The notes: generated by a model from the sequence alone, not told the origin. Positions 35,282 through 43,971 are shown, counted from the stretch's first letter. The stretch: 64,000 nt of DNA from Nocardia sp. NBC_00508 (GCF_036346875.1 NZ_CP107852.1:6324001-6388000), one strand, 5' to 3'. A program made the numbers and translations.

Positions 35282-35683
35282 TCACCGGGTCGAGCCGCTG
35301 GGCACCTTGGGAGCGTTCGGATTGTAGATCACAGCCTTGAAATACGTGATGCCGTCCGGCTCGGTCGGCATCACGTTGTGCCGGGGTGTCATATTGCTGT
35401 CCGTGACGAACGGTGGACAGTCCACGCCCGCGACATGCGCGGTCTCGTGTGGCCGGACGACCACGTTGAAGGGGGTTTCGGTTTTCCATCCCGTACTGAT
35501 GACTCGGCAATGCTGCCATGCCTCGACGAGATAGGTGTCGTTCGTGTCGTTGCGGCAGGTGGTGTCGGAACATGACACGCCGGGTGGGAAGGGTTGAGCA
35601 TGTGCCTGCGGGGCCAGCCCGGCGGCGGTAGCCGTGCACACGGAGCCCGCCATACCAGCGACGATCAGAACTCGTTTGAACAT
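35282..35683 (-). CDS. Secreted four-cysteine protein of unknown function
   Basis: A 133-residue protein with a signal peptide (MFKRVLIVAGMAGSVCTATA, cleavage likely after AHA). The mature protein has four cysteines (VSCSDTTC, QHC, VDC) and a beta-rich middle with TPFNVVVRPHETAHVAG. ATG 35683 is supported by the signal peptide. It diverges from the epoxide hydrolase gene. I recognise no family; the general layout resembles the secreted protein at 25530 but the sequences do not align. Confidence 0.68.
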   Translation of the reverse strand: MFKRVLIVAGMAGSVCTATAAGLAPQAHAQPFPPGVSCSDTTCRNDTNDTYLVEAWQHCRVISTGWKTETPFNVVVRPHETAHVAGVDCPPFVTDSNMTPRHNVMPTEPDGITYFKAVIYNPNAPKVPSGSTR

Positions 35684-35790
35684 GTCACTTGTCTACCTGA
35701 TCTTGGAGCGAAAGTCGCTGACAGCAGGCAGCATTCGATCAGGCTGTCAAGCGCCGCCGGATGGCCCGCATAGATCCACCGAGCCATATT

Positions 35791-35835
35791 GTTGGTGTCG
35801 CCAACGTTTGATATTGTTGGCCTCGCCAACGATAT
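35791..35835. promoter_or_regulatory. Two 25-bp-spaced palindromic operators
   Basis: GTTGG-N5-CCAAC occurs at 35791-35805 and again at 35816-35830. The five bases before each copy (ATATT) are also repeated, so the units are direct repeats 25 bases apart. The second copy extends to a near-perfect 25-bp palindrome (35811-35835, ten of eleven arm positions). They lie 11-55 bases upstream of the epoxide hydrolase start, as expected for a TetR- or MarR-type repressor. No such gene is adjacent. Confidence 0.6.
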
Positions 35836-35845
35836 GAGGAGTTTC

Positions 35846-37057
35846 ATGCACGGGCTCATCCGATGCGCCGGCCTCGCCGCAATCACCCTCGCACTCACCG
35901 TGTCCGGGTGCACGTCCCCCACACCCCCCACTGACCGCCACCCCACCACTGCCAGGGAGACCACCGTGAACCCGACCGCCATCACTCCATTCAAGATCGA
36001 CATCCCCCAAGCCGACCTCGACGACCTGACCGATCGCCTTTCGCGCACCCGTTGGCCCAACGAGATCACCGACGCCGGGTCGGACTACGGCTTCCCACTG
36101 GCACGGCTCGAGCAACTCACCGAATACTGGCGCACCGACTACGACTGGCGTGAGCACGAGGCCGAGCTCAACGAGCTTCCGCACTTCACCACCGAAATCG
36201 ACGGCCAGAACATCCATTTCGTCCACGTCCGGTCTTCGAAGCCGGATGCGCTCGCGCTGATCCTCACCCACGGCTGGCCGGGTTCGTTCCTGGAGTTCCT
36301 CGACGTGATCGAGCCGCTCTCGCGCGACTTCCACCTGGTGATTCCGTCCATCCCGGGTTTCGGCTTCTCCGGGCCGACCCACGAGCGCGGCTGGGATATC
36401 GTCCGGGTCGCGGGGGCCTGGGCTGAGCTGATGCGCCGTCTCGGGTATGAGCGCTACGGCGCGCAGGGTGGCGACTTCGGCTCGGGCATCTCCATGGCGC
36501 TCGGCGCGGTGGCACCCGAGCACGTCGTCGGGGTGCACGTCAACTACCTGCCGACCCGGCCGGACCCGGACGCCGACATCGAACTGTCCGAAACGGATGA
36601 AGCTCGACTGGACAAGATCAGGCAGTTGATGGCGAATCGTCCGCCGTACCAGGCTCTGCAGGCCCTCACCCCGCAGACCATCGGCTACGCGCTGACCGAC
36701 TCGCCGGTCGGCCAGCTGGTCTGGATCGCCGAGCGCTTCGCACAGTGGACCGACCCTCGCTCGCAGATCAGTGACGAGCGGATGCTCACCGACGTCTCGC
36801 TGTACTGGCTGACCGCCACCGCGGCTTCCTCGGCGCGGCTGAGCCGCGAGGCTCCGCGACGCATCGAGCCGTGCCCGGTACCGGTTGGCGTTGCGGTGTT
36901 CGCACACGACATCACGCAGTCGGTGCGACCGCTGGCCGAGCGGCTGTACGACATCAGACACTGGTCGGAGTTCGAGCGCGGCGGCCACTTCGCCGCGATG
37001 GAGGTCCCGGACCTGTTCGTCCAGGACGTGCGCGACTTCTTCCGGTCACTGGGCTGA
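35846..37057 (+). CDS. Lipoprotein epoxide hydrolase (EHN/alpha-beta hydrolase)
   Basis: A 403-residue protein. A lipoprotein signal peptide ends in the lipobox LTVSGC, so the enzyme is probably membrane-anchored outside the cell. The EHN domain starts ITPFKIDIPQADLDDL. The hydrolase domain has HGWPGSF (oxyanion hole), GGDFGSG with the nucleophile aspartate, and GGHFAAME with the catalytic histidine. GAGGAG before ATG 35846 decides the start over ATG 35834. Exported members of this family are less common than cytosolic ones. Two operator-like palindromes lie directly upstream. Confidence 0.88.
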   Translation: MHGLIRCAGLAAITLALTVSGCTSPTPPTDRHPTTARETTVNPTAITPFKIDIPQADLDDLTDRLSRTRWPNEITDAGSDYGFPLARLEQLTEYWRTDYDWREHEAELNELPHFTTEIDGQNIHFVHVRSSKPDALALILTHGWPGSFLEFLDVIEPLSRDFHLVIPSIPGFGFSGPTHERGWDIVRVAGAWAELMRRLGYERYGAQGGDFGSGISMALGAVAPEHVVGVHVNYLPTRPDPDADIELSETDEARLDKIRQLMANRPPYQALQALTPQTIGYALTDSPVGQLVWIAERFAQWTDPRSQISDERMLTDVSLYWLTATAASSARLSREAPRRIEPCPVPVGVAVFAHDITQSVRPLAERLYDIRHWSEFERGGHFAAMEVPDLFVQDVRDFFRSLG

Positions 37058-37263
37058 TCACCGTCTTCCCGGAAACGGTGCCGCCGTTCACGTGGGCCGC
37101 ACGACCCACACACCGGACCGAACCAGCTGGGGCAGGTCAGCACGTGTGACGGAACGAACACCGCGGTCGTGGCGGCAGCATGAACCAGTCGTCGCTCCGG
37201 CTCGTGGTACTGGGCAACGAGATGCGTTGTGCGCCTCGTCGAATAGTGATGGAGGTTCGATAC

Positions 37264-37869
37264 ATGGGTTCAGCCAGGCGATTCCAGCGTTCCGGAGTGG
37301 CGGTCGCGGCGACGGCGATCGCGCTTGTGGGTTTGCTGAGCGGGTGCGGCAGCGAGAAGGGCGCCGAGCCCGCGGCGCAGGCGGCATCGCCGGCCACCGC
37401 GTCTGCCGCGGTCGAGCCGGTCGCCGGGCAGGCTCCCGCGGTGGCGAAGACGCAAGGTTGGCTGAAGATCTACAGCGGCCAGGCCTCAGCCGGAACCGCT
37501 AATGCGGTGCAGCTCGACGTGACCAGCAATCCCACTGTGGGGAAGTATGTTTCGGACGGGGCAGGGCGGTCGCTGTACCGGTTCGACAAGGACACCGCGC
37601 AGCCCTCGGCATCCAACTGTTCCGGGCAGTGCGCGGTGACCTGGCCGCCGCTGACGGTGGCTCGCGGTCAAGTGCTCTACGCGTCGGGTGTCGACCCGCA
37701 GCTCGTCGGGTTCATCGAACGTGCCGACGGTGCGTGCCAGATCACCATCGGGGGTTGGCCGGTGTACTACTTCTCGAAGGACAGCAAGCCGGGGGATCTG
37801 CTCGGCCAGGGTGTGGGCGGGACGTGGTTCGCGGTGGCTCCGAACGGTGGCAAGGCTTTGTCGAAGTGA
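37264..37869 (+). CDS. COG4315-type repeat lipoprotein
   Basis: A 201-residue predicted lipoprotein with lipobox LLSGCGS. After an Ala-rich linker come two copies of the secreted-repeat motif typical of COG4315: GRSLYRFDKD and VYYFSKDSKPGD, each followed by Cys- and Trp-containing stretches (CSGQCAVTWPP). A GGAGG site precedes ATG 37264. Members are found on the outside of many actinobacteria; some are linked to electron transfer or metal use, but the role is not established. Confidence 0.82.
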   Translation: MGSARRFQRSGVAVAATAIALVGLLSGCGSEKGAEPAAQAASPATASAAVEPVAGQAPAVAKTQGWLKIYSGQASAGTANAVQLDVTSNPTVGKYVSDGAGRSLYRFDKDTAQPSASNCSGQCAVTWPPLTVARGQVLYASGVDPQLVGFIERADGACQITIGGWPVYYFSKDSKPGDLLGQGVGGTWFAVAPNGGKALSK

Positions 37870-37877
37870 TCCGCTGA

Positions 37878-37998
37878 CGTGGTGGTTCCCTCGAGTGTTC
37901 CGGCGAGTTCGATCCGGCCGGTGATGCCGAGGCGGGGTAGATGCGATACAGGTGGGAACCGATGGTTCGGTGCGAGAGGTAGAGCTTCTCGTCGAAGG
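37878..37998 (-). pseudogene. LuxR-type HTH remnant
   Basis: On the minus strand the sequence encodes EKLYLSHRTIGSHLYRIYP and then, after a one-base frame change near 37933, RLGITGRIELAGTLEG. Together this is the last part of a LuxR-family HTH. Nothing upstream encodes the rest of a regulator: the coding match ends at a 16-bp inverted repeat. I call it a broken gene fragment. Confidence 0.65.
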
Positions 37999-38037
37999 TG
38001 TCGCGAGCCGCGCGCAGCGGTTCGCGACACCTTCGAC
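37991..38037. repeat. 16-bp perfect inverted repeat at a remnant junction
   Basis: Positions 37991-38006 and 38022-38037 are perfect reverse complements, with an inner CCGC/GCGG pair (38008-38011 and 38017-38020) around a 5-base loop. The left arm is the end of the LuxR remnant and the right arm is the start of the sigma-factor remnant. It could be a hairpin terminator or the scar of an inverted rearrangement. Confidence 0.7.
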
Positions 38038-38039
38038 AT

Positions 38040-38221
38040 TCGGCGCCGGCGGCGCAACCGACGGCGAACGCGCGGTTGCGGCGTATCGCGGATCCGAGCT
38101 GGAAGCCGTTGTTGCCGTTCAGGTTTCCGAGGAGGCGATCACCGCCCTGCATGTCGTTGTCGATCCGGAGAAGCCGGCCTACGCCCTCGCGCACCGGGCA
38201 CGGGACGCGGCCCGAGAGTGA
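38040..38221 (+). pseudogene. C-terminal remnant of a SigJ-like ECF sigma factor
   Basis: The plus-strand frame reads GERAVAAYRGSELEAVVAVQV, then ITALHVVVDPEKPAYALAHR, and ends with TGA at 38219-38221. This matches the end of the SnoaL-like C-terminal domain of SigJ-type sigma factors, usually a [RN]NPEKL motif. The sigma regions 2 and 4 are missing. It is a tail-only fragment. Confidence 0.5.
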
Positions 38222-38313
38222 TCAGGAACAATGCGATCGAACTCACCGCACCGACGCCGAGCACAGCGAGCAACAGGTTGGCTTCGGCTGGGGCCGAGTG
38301 CTCGGCGACGGAA

Positions 38314-38434
38314 TGCCGGGGCGCGGGGCGCGCCGACTGAGCACTCGGACCTCCCGATCCGTGCTGATCAGGCGATCGACCACGGCCCGCCCAAGTCTTC
38401 CGGTTCCACCTGTCACCAGCACCGGCTGCATCAT
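38314..38434 (-). pseudogene. N-terminal remnant of an NmrA/SDR-type protein
   Basis: The minus strand begins MMQPVLVTGGTGRLGRAVVD and continues to LSRRAPRPG, the Rossmann start of an atypical SDR. An AGGAAGG ribosome site precedes ATG 38434. After about 40 residues the family match ends, and the frame runs on to a stop at 38243. The rest of the gene is gone, so a truncated peptide of about 64 residues could still be made. Confidence 0.65.
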
Positions 38435-38739
38435 GTCCTTCCTTTCTCCGCGGTCCCGGCGTTGACGGTGGCCGCACGGTATCGGCGTACACAGTTGAGA
38501 GCCGGCTATCGGGGTCGAATGTGACAGATCCCGGCATATGCGATGCACGACACATTTCGTGAGCGAAGATCTTCGAGGACGCGTTGAGTGACGATGTGGG
38601 TTGAGTGACGTGTCCTGGAACCCGACCGCTGCGAACTCGGGATCTGCCCCGATCCGCATCGGGGCGATCACATCACCCAGCCGTTGGGACCGATGTCGTT
38701 GTCCGGATCGGGTACTCAGCATTGCGCTGGTCACCACGT

Positions 38740-38759
38740 ATGGGGACTTTGGACCCTAC
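38740..38759 (+). promoter_or_regulatory. DosR-like box
   Basis: The 20 bases here contain GGGACTTTGGACCC, 15 of 20 matches to the mycobacterial DosR consensus (TTSGGGACTWWAGTCCCSAA). The site lies about 70 bases before the hibernation-factor start. In M. tuberculosis the orthologous Rv0079-Rv0080 pair belongs to the DosR regulon, so position and target agree. Binding is inferred. Confidence 0.6.
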
Positions 38760-38829
38760 TCGCGGACACGCCGGTGCGGGGATATTCGCCGAAGTCGTAG
38801 CGGTGATCCCCAGGACGGAAAGCGAGTCG

Positions 38830-39624
38830 GTGCCGGTGATGTATTCCGAGTTGTGGTCGGGTGCAGCCCGGCCGGTGGTGACGGTGCGGACCAAGGGATC
38901 GGTCGACTCGGCCGAGATCGCCGGGTCAGTGCAGTCGATCGGGCAGGTGATGCATGGCCGTCACATCGACGAGACGGCCCGGATACGGCTTACCGGCCCA
39001 CCGGATGGCGCGGGCCTCATGCTGGCACAGGCGAATACCGCATATCGGGACATGCCGATCAGAGTTCAGATCGCGGGTCCGCACAGGTTCATCGCCGCAT
39101 TCGTCGCCGAGCGGCTCGACCGGCTGATCACCCGCCTCGGCGATGAACCCGGTGCACGGTTGTGGCCGGACCCTGCGCGCCCACCCCTGGCGTCGGCTAC
39201 CTCGCCGCGTCCGATCGTGCGCCGCAAGGAATGCGAACTCCTGGTCGGCGAGCCCGGCGCGGCGGCCAGGGTGATGGACGTGATGGATTACGACGCATAC
39301 TTGTTCACCGACGCGGAAACCGGTGAGGACGCCATCGTCCACTGGGGCGGCCCGCTCGGGGTGCGGTTGGCGCGACAGCGGCGGATGCAGCCGCCACAGT
39401 GCCCGACCGCGGTGCCGCTGGCGATGAATCCGCATCCCACGCTCCGCTTGACGGAGGCCGAGGCCGCGGCACGGCTGTGCCGATTCGGTCTGCCCTTCCT
39501 GTTCTTCACCGACCCGCGCAGCGACCGCGGCCGGCTACTGCTGCGACGCTACGACGGGAACCTGACCCTCGTGGCGCCCGCCGGGTTCGGCGACGACGCG
39601 GACGGCAGGTGTGCCGTCTCGTGA
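38830..39624 (+). CDS. Rv0079-like ribosome hibernation/dormancy protein
   Basis: A protein of about 264 residues. The N-terminal half resembles an HPF/RaiA fold (VVTVRTKGSVDSAEIAGSV). The C-terminal part is an HPF C-terminal domain with MDVMDYDAYLFTDAETGED, nearly the same as in M. tuberculosis Rv0079, and ends with PFLFFTDPRSDRGRLLLRRY. It likely binds ribosomes or otherwise lowers translation in dormancy. GTG 38830 has GGAAAG 7 bases upstream; ATG 38839 is also possible, and starts upstream of the DosR-like box are rejected. Its stop overlaps the next gene (GTGA). Confidence 0.82.
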   Translation: MPVMYSELWSGAARPVVTVRTKGSVDSAEIAGSVQSIGQVMHGRHIDETARIRLTGPPDGAGLMLAQANTAYRDMPIRVQIAGPHRFIAAFVAERLDRLITRLGDEPGARLWPDPARPPLASATSPRPIVRRKECELLVGEPGAAARVMDVMDYDAYLFTDAETGEDAIVHWGGPLGVRLARQRRMQPPQCPTAVPLAMNPHPTLRLTEAEAAARLCRFGLPFLFFTDPRSDRGRLLLRRYDGNLTLVAPAGFGDDADGRCAVS

Positions 39625-40064
39625 CCGAACCGATCGCGGCCAGCCGCACCGGCCGGGCCACCATCGCCCTCGAGCGCGCGGAATCGATGCGGCTGCTGGC
39701 GAGTGCGCCGATCGGGCGAGTGGTCTTCACCCGCAACGCCCTGCCCGCCATCCGTCCGGTCAATCACCTGGTCGACGAGCACGGCGTCATCATCATGCGG
39801 ACCCGGCTATCCTCCGGTCTCACCACCGCCGTGCGCGGAAACTCCCCCGTGGTGGTCGCTTACGAGGCCGACGAGATCGATCCGGTCCGGCGTCTGGGGT
39901 GGTCGGTCGTGGTGGTCGGCCTCGCGCACACCGTCACCGACCCCGCACGCGCCGCCCACTACGAGCAGTTGCTGCGGCCGTGGGTCGACAGCGTGACCGA
40001 TGCGGTGATCGCCATCGAACCCGACATCGTCACTGGTATCCGGCTCATCGAAAACGAGAGGTAG
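39621..40064 (+). CDS. Rv0080-like PNPOx-fold flavin/F420 protein
   Basis: A 147-residue split-barrel protein of the pyridoxamine 5'-phosphate oxidase superfamily. It has the family start LLASAPIGRVVFTRNALPAI RP region, then LVDEHGVIIMRTRL and WSVVVVGLAHTVTDP. Such proteins bind flavin, F420 or heme; Rv0080 follows Rv0079 in M. tuberculosis just as here. Its GTG overlaps the stop of the hibernation factor gene, so they are co-translated and probably share the DosR-like control. The ligand and reaction are unknown. Confidence 0.85.
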   Translation: MTEPIAASRTGRATIALERAESMRLLASAPIGRVVFTRNALPAIRPVNHLVDEHGVIIMRTRLSSGLTTAVRGNSPVVVAYEADEIDPVRRLGWSVVVVGLAHTVTDPARAAHYEQLLRPWVDSVTDAVIAIEPDIVTGIRLIENER

Positions 40065-40181
40065 GCAACGAGGTTCGGAGAGCAGCGCGACCGCGCGCCG
40101 GCACGCGAGTGGGCGCGTTCCCGACCAGGTGGTGATCACGCGTCCGGGGCAGGCGAGGGCCGAAATCCTGGCGCCGCACGA

Positions 40182-42467
40182 TCACCCGGGAATCCGCCGG
40201 TTCGTGCCACGCAACGGGTTGGCGACGGGGAAGGTGATCGCGGGAAGTGTCACCGACATCCGGACCATCGTGCCCGGTCCGGAGTGGTCGATGTCGAGTT
40301 CCTCGGTCAATGCGCGCATCATGTCGATACCGCGGCCGCGATAGCCGGGATCGGAGGCGCGCGGCTTCCAATCGCCAGTGTCGGTGACCACGATCACGAC
40401 CGCATCGATATCGCAGGTGGCCGACAACAGGACCTGCCCACTGACCTCGTTGCGATAGGCGTGCTCGATGCTGTTGCTGCACGCCTCGTTGGCCGCCGCG
40501 ACCAGATCGGCGGCCAGATCGTGCGGCACCGCCGCGGCGGCCAGCCAGCCTTTCAGCGTGCGCCGCAGCATCGCGAGCTCGTCCGCGTGCGCGGGCACAT
40601 CCAGCCGCAGCGGCGCGGGCGGCTGGCGGTAGACCACCATGGCCACGTCGTCGTCGTATCCGGCCGCTGGCCGCAGCCGGGACAGCACCGCGTCGGCGAC
40701 CTCGCGCGGCAGCCGGCCCGAGGTGTCGGCCAGCACCGTGGCGATCTTGGCGAACCCTTCATCGATGTCGACGCCGCGCTGTTCGACCAGGCCGTCGGTG
40801 AACAGCACCAAGGTCGAGCCGGGCGCCAGCGGCGTAGTGGCCTCCGGGCGGCGCGGCGTATCGAACGTCGCCAGCGGCACCGAGCGGCCGCCCTCGAGCA
40901 GTCTGCCGGTTGTGCCGACGTCGGCGAGGATCGGAGGCATGTGCCCGGCGCTGCTATAGCGGACCAGCCCGCGCACCGGGTCGAGCACGGCGGCGCACAC
41001 CGTGGTGCACATGGCGCCAGGGATGCGCGAGGCGACCGTGTCGAGTTCGGCGAGCAGCTGCGCCGGTCCGGCCCCGCGCAGCAACAGCGTGCGAGCCGCG
41101 GTGCGCAATTGGCCCATCACCACCGCGGCGGACAGGCCACGACCCACGCAGTCGCCGACCATGACGCCGATGGTGCCGTCGCGCAGCGGCACCACGTCAT
41201 ACCAGTCGCCGCCGATCTCCAGCGGCGGCAGCGCGGGCTCGTAGTGCACCGAGAAGCGCGGCGGCAGCTCGATCGGGCCGAGCATGGCACGCTGCAGGGT
41301 CAGTGAGGTGGCACGCGCCTGGTCGAAGTTGCGGGCCCGCTGCACCGCGAGGCTGAGGTGGCCGATCAACAGGGAGAACAGCGTCCAGTCCGCGGCGCTG
41401 ATCGCGCGAGCCGCGGCGAAACGCAACCACATCGCCGCGTCGCCGGTCTCACCGAGCGGTGCGACGATGCCCTCGGAGCTCTCGGCGCCGTCGGGTATGG
41501 CCAGCAGGCTGCGCGGCGGCCTACGTCTGGCCCGGTCCAGAAGCGCGCGCGACCGGTCGTCGAGGGCGTCGGCTCCGTTGTGCGAAGCACCGTCGGCGCC
41601 CGCTCCGGAGACGTACACCTCGGGTGCGGCGTTGCGGCTCGGCCACACCGCCACCACCGCGGTCTCCGCGCCTACCGTGCGTCGCAGCTCGTCGAGCCCG
41701 ACGGCGAGCACCTCGACCACGCTGGTCGCCGCACCGACCGCGGTCGCCAGCCGTGAGGCCGCCTGGTCGCGGGCCTGCGCGTCGTGCTCGGCGGTGACAT
41801 CGCGGATGGTGCCGACGAAGATCCGCTCGTTGCCCTCCGGCTTGATCAGCGCGCTGGTGCTGACCGCGAGCCACACGTTCCGCCCGTCGCGATGCCGGAT
41901 CGGGATGACGAAACGCTGCGCCTCGGTACCGAGATCGGGGTAGCGGGTGCCCTCCGGGCTCGACCAGGGATGCGGAAGCGGATAGGGGACCTCGGCGGCG
42001 CCGTAGCCGGTCAGCGCGCCGAAGGCCGTGTTGACCTCGATGATGGTGCCCAGCGCATCGGCGACGAAGAAGCCGTCCTGGAGCGATTCGACCAGCGCGG
42101 TGCGGAAGGCGTCCCGACCGGCGAGATCGTCGGCGCGCGAACGCTGTTGCTCATATCGGCGGGTGCCGTCGAGGTAGCCGCGAGTGGCGATATCCAACGG
42201 GACCAGGGTCTGCAACAGGAATTCCAGCGCGGTCTCGGGCAAACGACTCTCGGATTCGCCGCCGCCTTCCGACGCGAGGTCGTGCCGCTGCTGTTCCTGG
42301 ACGACCCGGAAGTGGTTCTCGGTGAGATCGAGCAGGCTGATGCCCTCCACCAGCGCACGCCTGCCGAGTTCGTACCCTTCGGCGAGACCGGCTTGGGTGG
42401 GCGAATGCAGGTGCCGCCGTAGCGCGTCCGCGTAGGCGTCCAGGAAATCGGCCAGCAGCGCACTCAT
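40182..42467 (-). CDS. PAS-GAF-SpoIIE phosphatase with fused anti-sigma kinase domain
   Basis: A 761-residue signalling protein. The order is an N-terminal RsbU/RsbR-like helical domain (about 1-105), a PAS domain (about 120-235), a GAF-like domain (about 245-390), a PP2C/SpoIIE phosphatase (about 400-615) with GGDWYDVV and GDCVGRGLSAAVVMG, and a HATPase_c_2 anti-sigma kinase (about 635-745) with NEACSNSIEHAY and GRGIDMM. It can both dephosphorylate a STAS antagonist and bind or phosphorylate like RsbW. It ends the stressosome operon and is the likely RsbU-type output of RsbT. Confidence 0.9.
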   Translation of the reverse strand: MSALLADFLDAYADALRRHLHSPTQAGLAEGYELGRRALVEGISLLDLTENHFRVVQEQQRHDLASEGGGESESRLPETALEFLLQTLVPLDIATRGYLDGTRRYEQQRSRADDLAGRDAFRTALVESLQDGFFVADALGTIIEVNTAFGALTGYGAAEVPYPLPHPWSSPEGTRYPDLGTEAQRFVIPIRHRDGRNVWLAVSTSALIKPEGNERIFVGTIRDVTAEHDAQARDQAASRLATAVGAATSVVEVLAVGLDELRRTVGAETAVVAVWPSRNAAPEVYVSGAGADGASHNGADALDDRSRALLDRARRRPPRSLLAIPDGAESSEGIVAPLGETGDAAMWLRFAAARAISAADWTLFSLLIGHLSLAVQRARNFDQARATSLTLQRAMLGPIELPPRFSVHYEPALPPLEIGGDWYDVVPLRDGTIGVMVGDCVGRGLSAAVVMGQLRTAARTLLLRGAGPAQLLAELDTVASRIPGAMCTTVCAAVLDPVRGLVRYSSAGHMPPILADVGTTGRLLEGGRSVPLATFDTPRRPEATTPLAPGSTLVLFTDGLVEQRGVDIDEGFAKIATVLADTSGRLPREVADAVLSRLRPAAGYDDDVAMVVYRQPPAPLRLDVPAHADELAMLRRTLKGWLAAAAVPHDLAADLVAAANEACSNSIEHAYRNEVSGQVLLSATCDIDAVVIVVTDTGDWKPRASDPGYRGRGIDMMRALTEELDIDHSGPGTMVRMSVTLPAITFPVANPLRGTNRRIPG

Positions 42468-42537
42468 GTCCGCGCCTCGTCGACGCTCGGTTCCGGCACG
42501 AGCGAGTGCTCGGTTGTGGTTCGCTCGCTGCGCTCAC

Positions 42538-43170
42538 TCATGCCGTGACTCCTGTCGCACCGCGGTGCCGGGCGGCCAGCACGAGCGCGTCGTCGGTGTC
42601 CTTGGCGTGCTCGGCGAGAATCTCGGCGGTGATGTCGGCGGTGGACTTGGAAAGGTCGATCCCCGTGGCGGATTCGGGGACGATACCGTCGGTGGACATC
42701 AGCAGCAGGTCGCCGGGACGGACCGTCACGGATTGCGGCTGGAGATTCGCCGGCAGCCGATAGCCGACGATGCCCGCGGTGAGCAGCACGGTGGCGTGCA
42801 CGGTCAGCCCGGCGGGTCCGGCGGTGAGCACCTGGGATTCGACATTGCCGACGCCGAGCCAGCGGACCGTGTCGCCCTCGTCGAACACAGCGAGCGAGAT
42901 CGCCGCCCCGCGGGTGTCGGCCATCGCGCGGTGGCACAGCACCATCAGCACGTCGAGCGGCTCGGCGCGGTTCTCCGCAAGCACCCGCACCGCCCGGTCG
43001 GCCGCGTCCGCGGCGGCGGCGCCGTGCCCGAGCCCGTCCATCACGGCGAAAAGGACTGTGCCGCTGCCGGTGTCGAGGACGACGGCGCGGTCACCGCAGA
43101 CCTGTTGACCGGGCAGTGCGCGACCGGCCACCGCCCATTCGATCCGGCCGATGAACCCGTCCTCATGCAC
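42538..43170 (-). CDS. RsbX-like PP2C phosphatase
   Basis: A 210-residue SpoIIE/PP2C-type phosphatase. Metal-binding motifs are CGDRAVV (Asp26-type) and VMDGLGHGAAAADAA near residue 45, with a late MSTDGI. In Bacillus, RsbX resets the stressosome by dephosphorylating RsbS and RsbR. The position, overlapping the 3' end of rsbT by 8 bases, fits that role. The start ATG 43170 is unambiguous. A 70-base gap follows before the effector gene. Confidence 0.85.
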   Translation of the reverse strand: MHEDGFIGRIEWAVAGRALPGQQVCGDRAVVLDTGSGTVLFAVMDGLGHGAAAADAADRAVRVLAENRAEPLDVLMVLCHRAMADTRGAAISLAVFDEGDTVRWLGVGNVESQVLTAGPAGLTVHATVLLTAGIVGYRLPANLQPQSVTVRPGDLLLMSTDGIVPESATGIDLSKSTADITAEILAEHAKDTDDALVLAARHRGATGVTA

Positions 43171-43582
43171 CGTTGGGTACCCACTTCCACATCTCCACCA
43201 GCGTGCCGCGGCCGGGCGCCGAGTCGACGGTGAGCCGGTCCATCAACCGCCGGGCGCCGGGGAGACCGAGCCCGAGACCGCGCCCGGTGGAGTAACCGTC
43301 CTCCAGCGCGCGGGCGATGTCGATGATGCCGGGTCCCTGATCCTCGGCCTGCACCACCAGCGCTTGGCGACCCTCTCGGTCATCGACCAGCAAACGTATC
43401 TCGCCGCTACCCGCGTAGCTGGTGATGTTGCGGGCGATTTCGGAGATCGCCGTGGAGATCATGGTTCGATCGGTGAGCGTGAATCCGAGCTTTGCTGCCA
43501 GTTCGCGTCCGGCCTGACGTGCGGTCACGATGTCCCCGGACACCCTGACCGCGATCACCACGTTCTCAGCGGCCACTGTCAC
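43163..43582 (-). CDS. rsbT: RsbT-type serine/threonine kinase (switch kinase)
   Basis: A 139-residue GHKL ATPase. The motifs are ISEIARNI (N box), EDQGPGIID (G1) and GRGLGLGLPG (G2). In the stressosome RsbT phosphorylates RsbS and RsbR and is then released to activate the RsbU phosphatase. It overlaps rsbS by 17 bases and is followed by the RsbX-like gene. ATG-type start at 43582 gives MTVAAENVVIAVRV. Confidence 0.92.
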   Translation of the reverse strand: MTVAAENVVIAVRVSGDIVTARQAGRELAAKLGFTLTDRTMISTAISEIARNITSYAGSGEIRLLVDDREGRQALVVQAEDQGPGIIDIARALEDGYSTGRGLGLGLPGARRLMDRLTVDSAPGRGTLVEMWKWVPNGA

Positions 43583-43955
43583 GACCGTCTCGCTGGCGAC
43601 GGGCTGGGGTCTTTCGGTCCAACCAGGCGAGTCCCTCTTCCAGATCGAGGGCGGTGTGCATGTCCTCGAAGGTGAGGCCGAGCTGCACCATGGCGAACGC
43701 GACTTCCGGTTGCAGGCCGACGATCACCGTTTCGGCGCCACGCAGCTGCGTCATGTGCGCGATGGTACGCAGCGATCTCGCGGCGAACGAATCCATCACG
43801 TCGATCGCGGTGACATCGACGATGATGCCATGTGCCCGATATTTGCTGACCTGTTTCATCAGGTCGTCTTGCAGGCGCTCGGTATCGGCGTCGGTCAGCG
43901 CGGACTGCACCGACGCGATGAGATACGTACCCTGTTTGAGAATCGGAACCGGCAT
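43566..43955 (-). CDS. rsbS: Stressosome scaffold protein RsbS
   Basis: A 129-residue STAS-domain protein. The phosphorylation region is IVDVTAIDVMDSFAARSL, with the conserved serine in DSFAAR. RsbS forms the core of the stressosome with RsbR and binds RsbT until phosphorylated. It lies 16 bases after rsbR and overlaps rsbT. The C-terminal tail (RKTPARRQRDGRD) is charged and a little longer than usual. Confidence 0.92.
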   Translation of the reverse strand: MPVPILKQGTYLIASVQSALTDADTERLQDDLMKQVSKYRAHGIIVDVTAIDVMDSFAARSLRTIAHMTQLRGAETVIVGLQPEVAFAMVQLGLTFEDMHTALDLEEGLAWLDRKTPARRQRDGRDSGR

Positions 43956-43971
43956 CTGCCCGCCCGCCTGA

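Noticed and set aside
42468..42540. Short open frame starting MSERSERTTTEH before the stressosome effector
   Set aside because: It matches repetitive GAGCGAACGCAGCGAGC-type intergenic sequence common in actinobacteria and has no clear function, though it overlaps the effector start.
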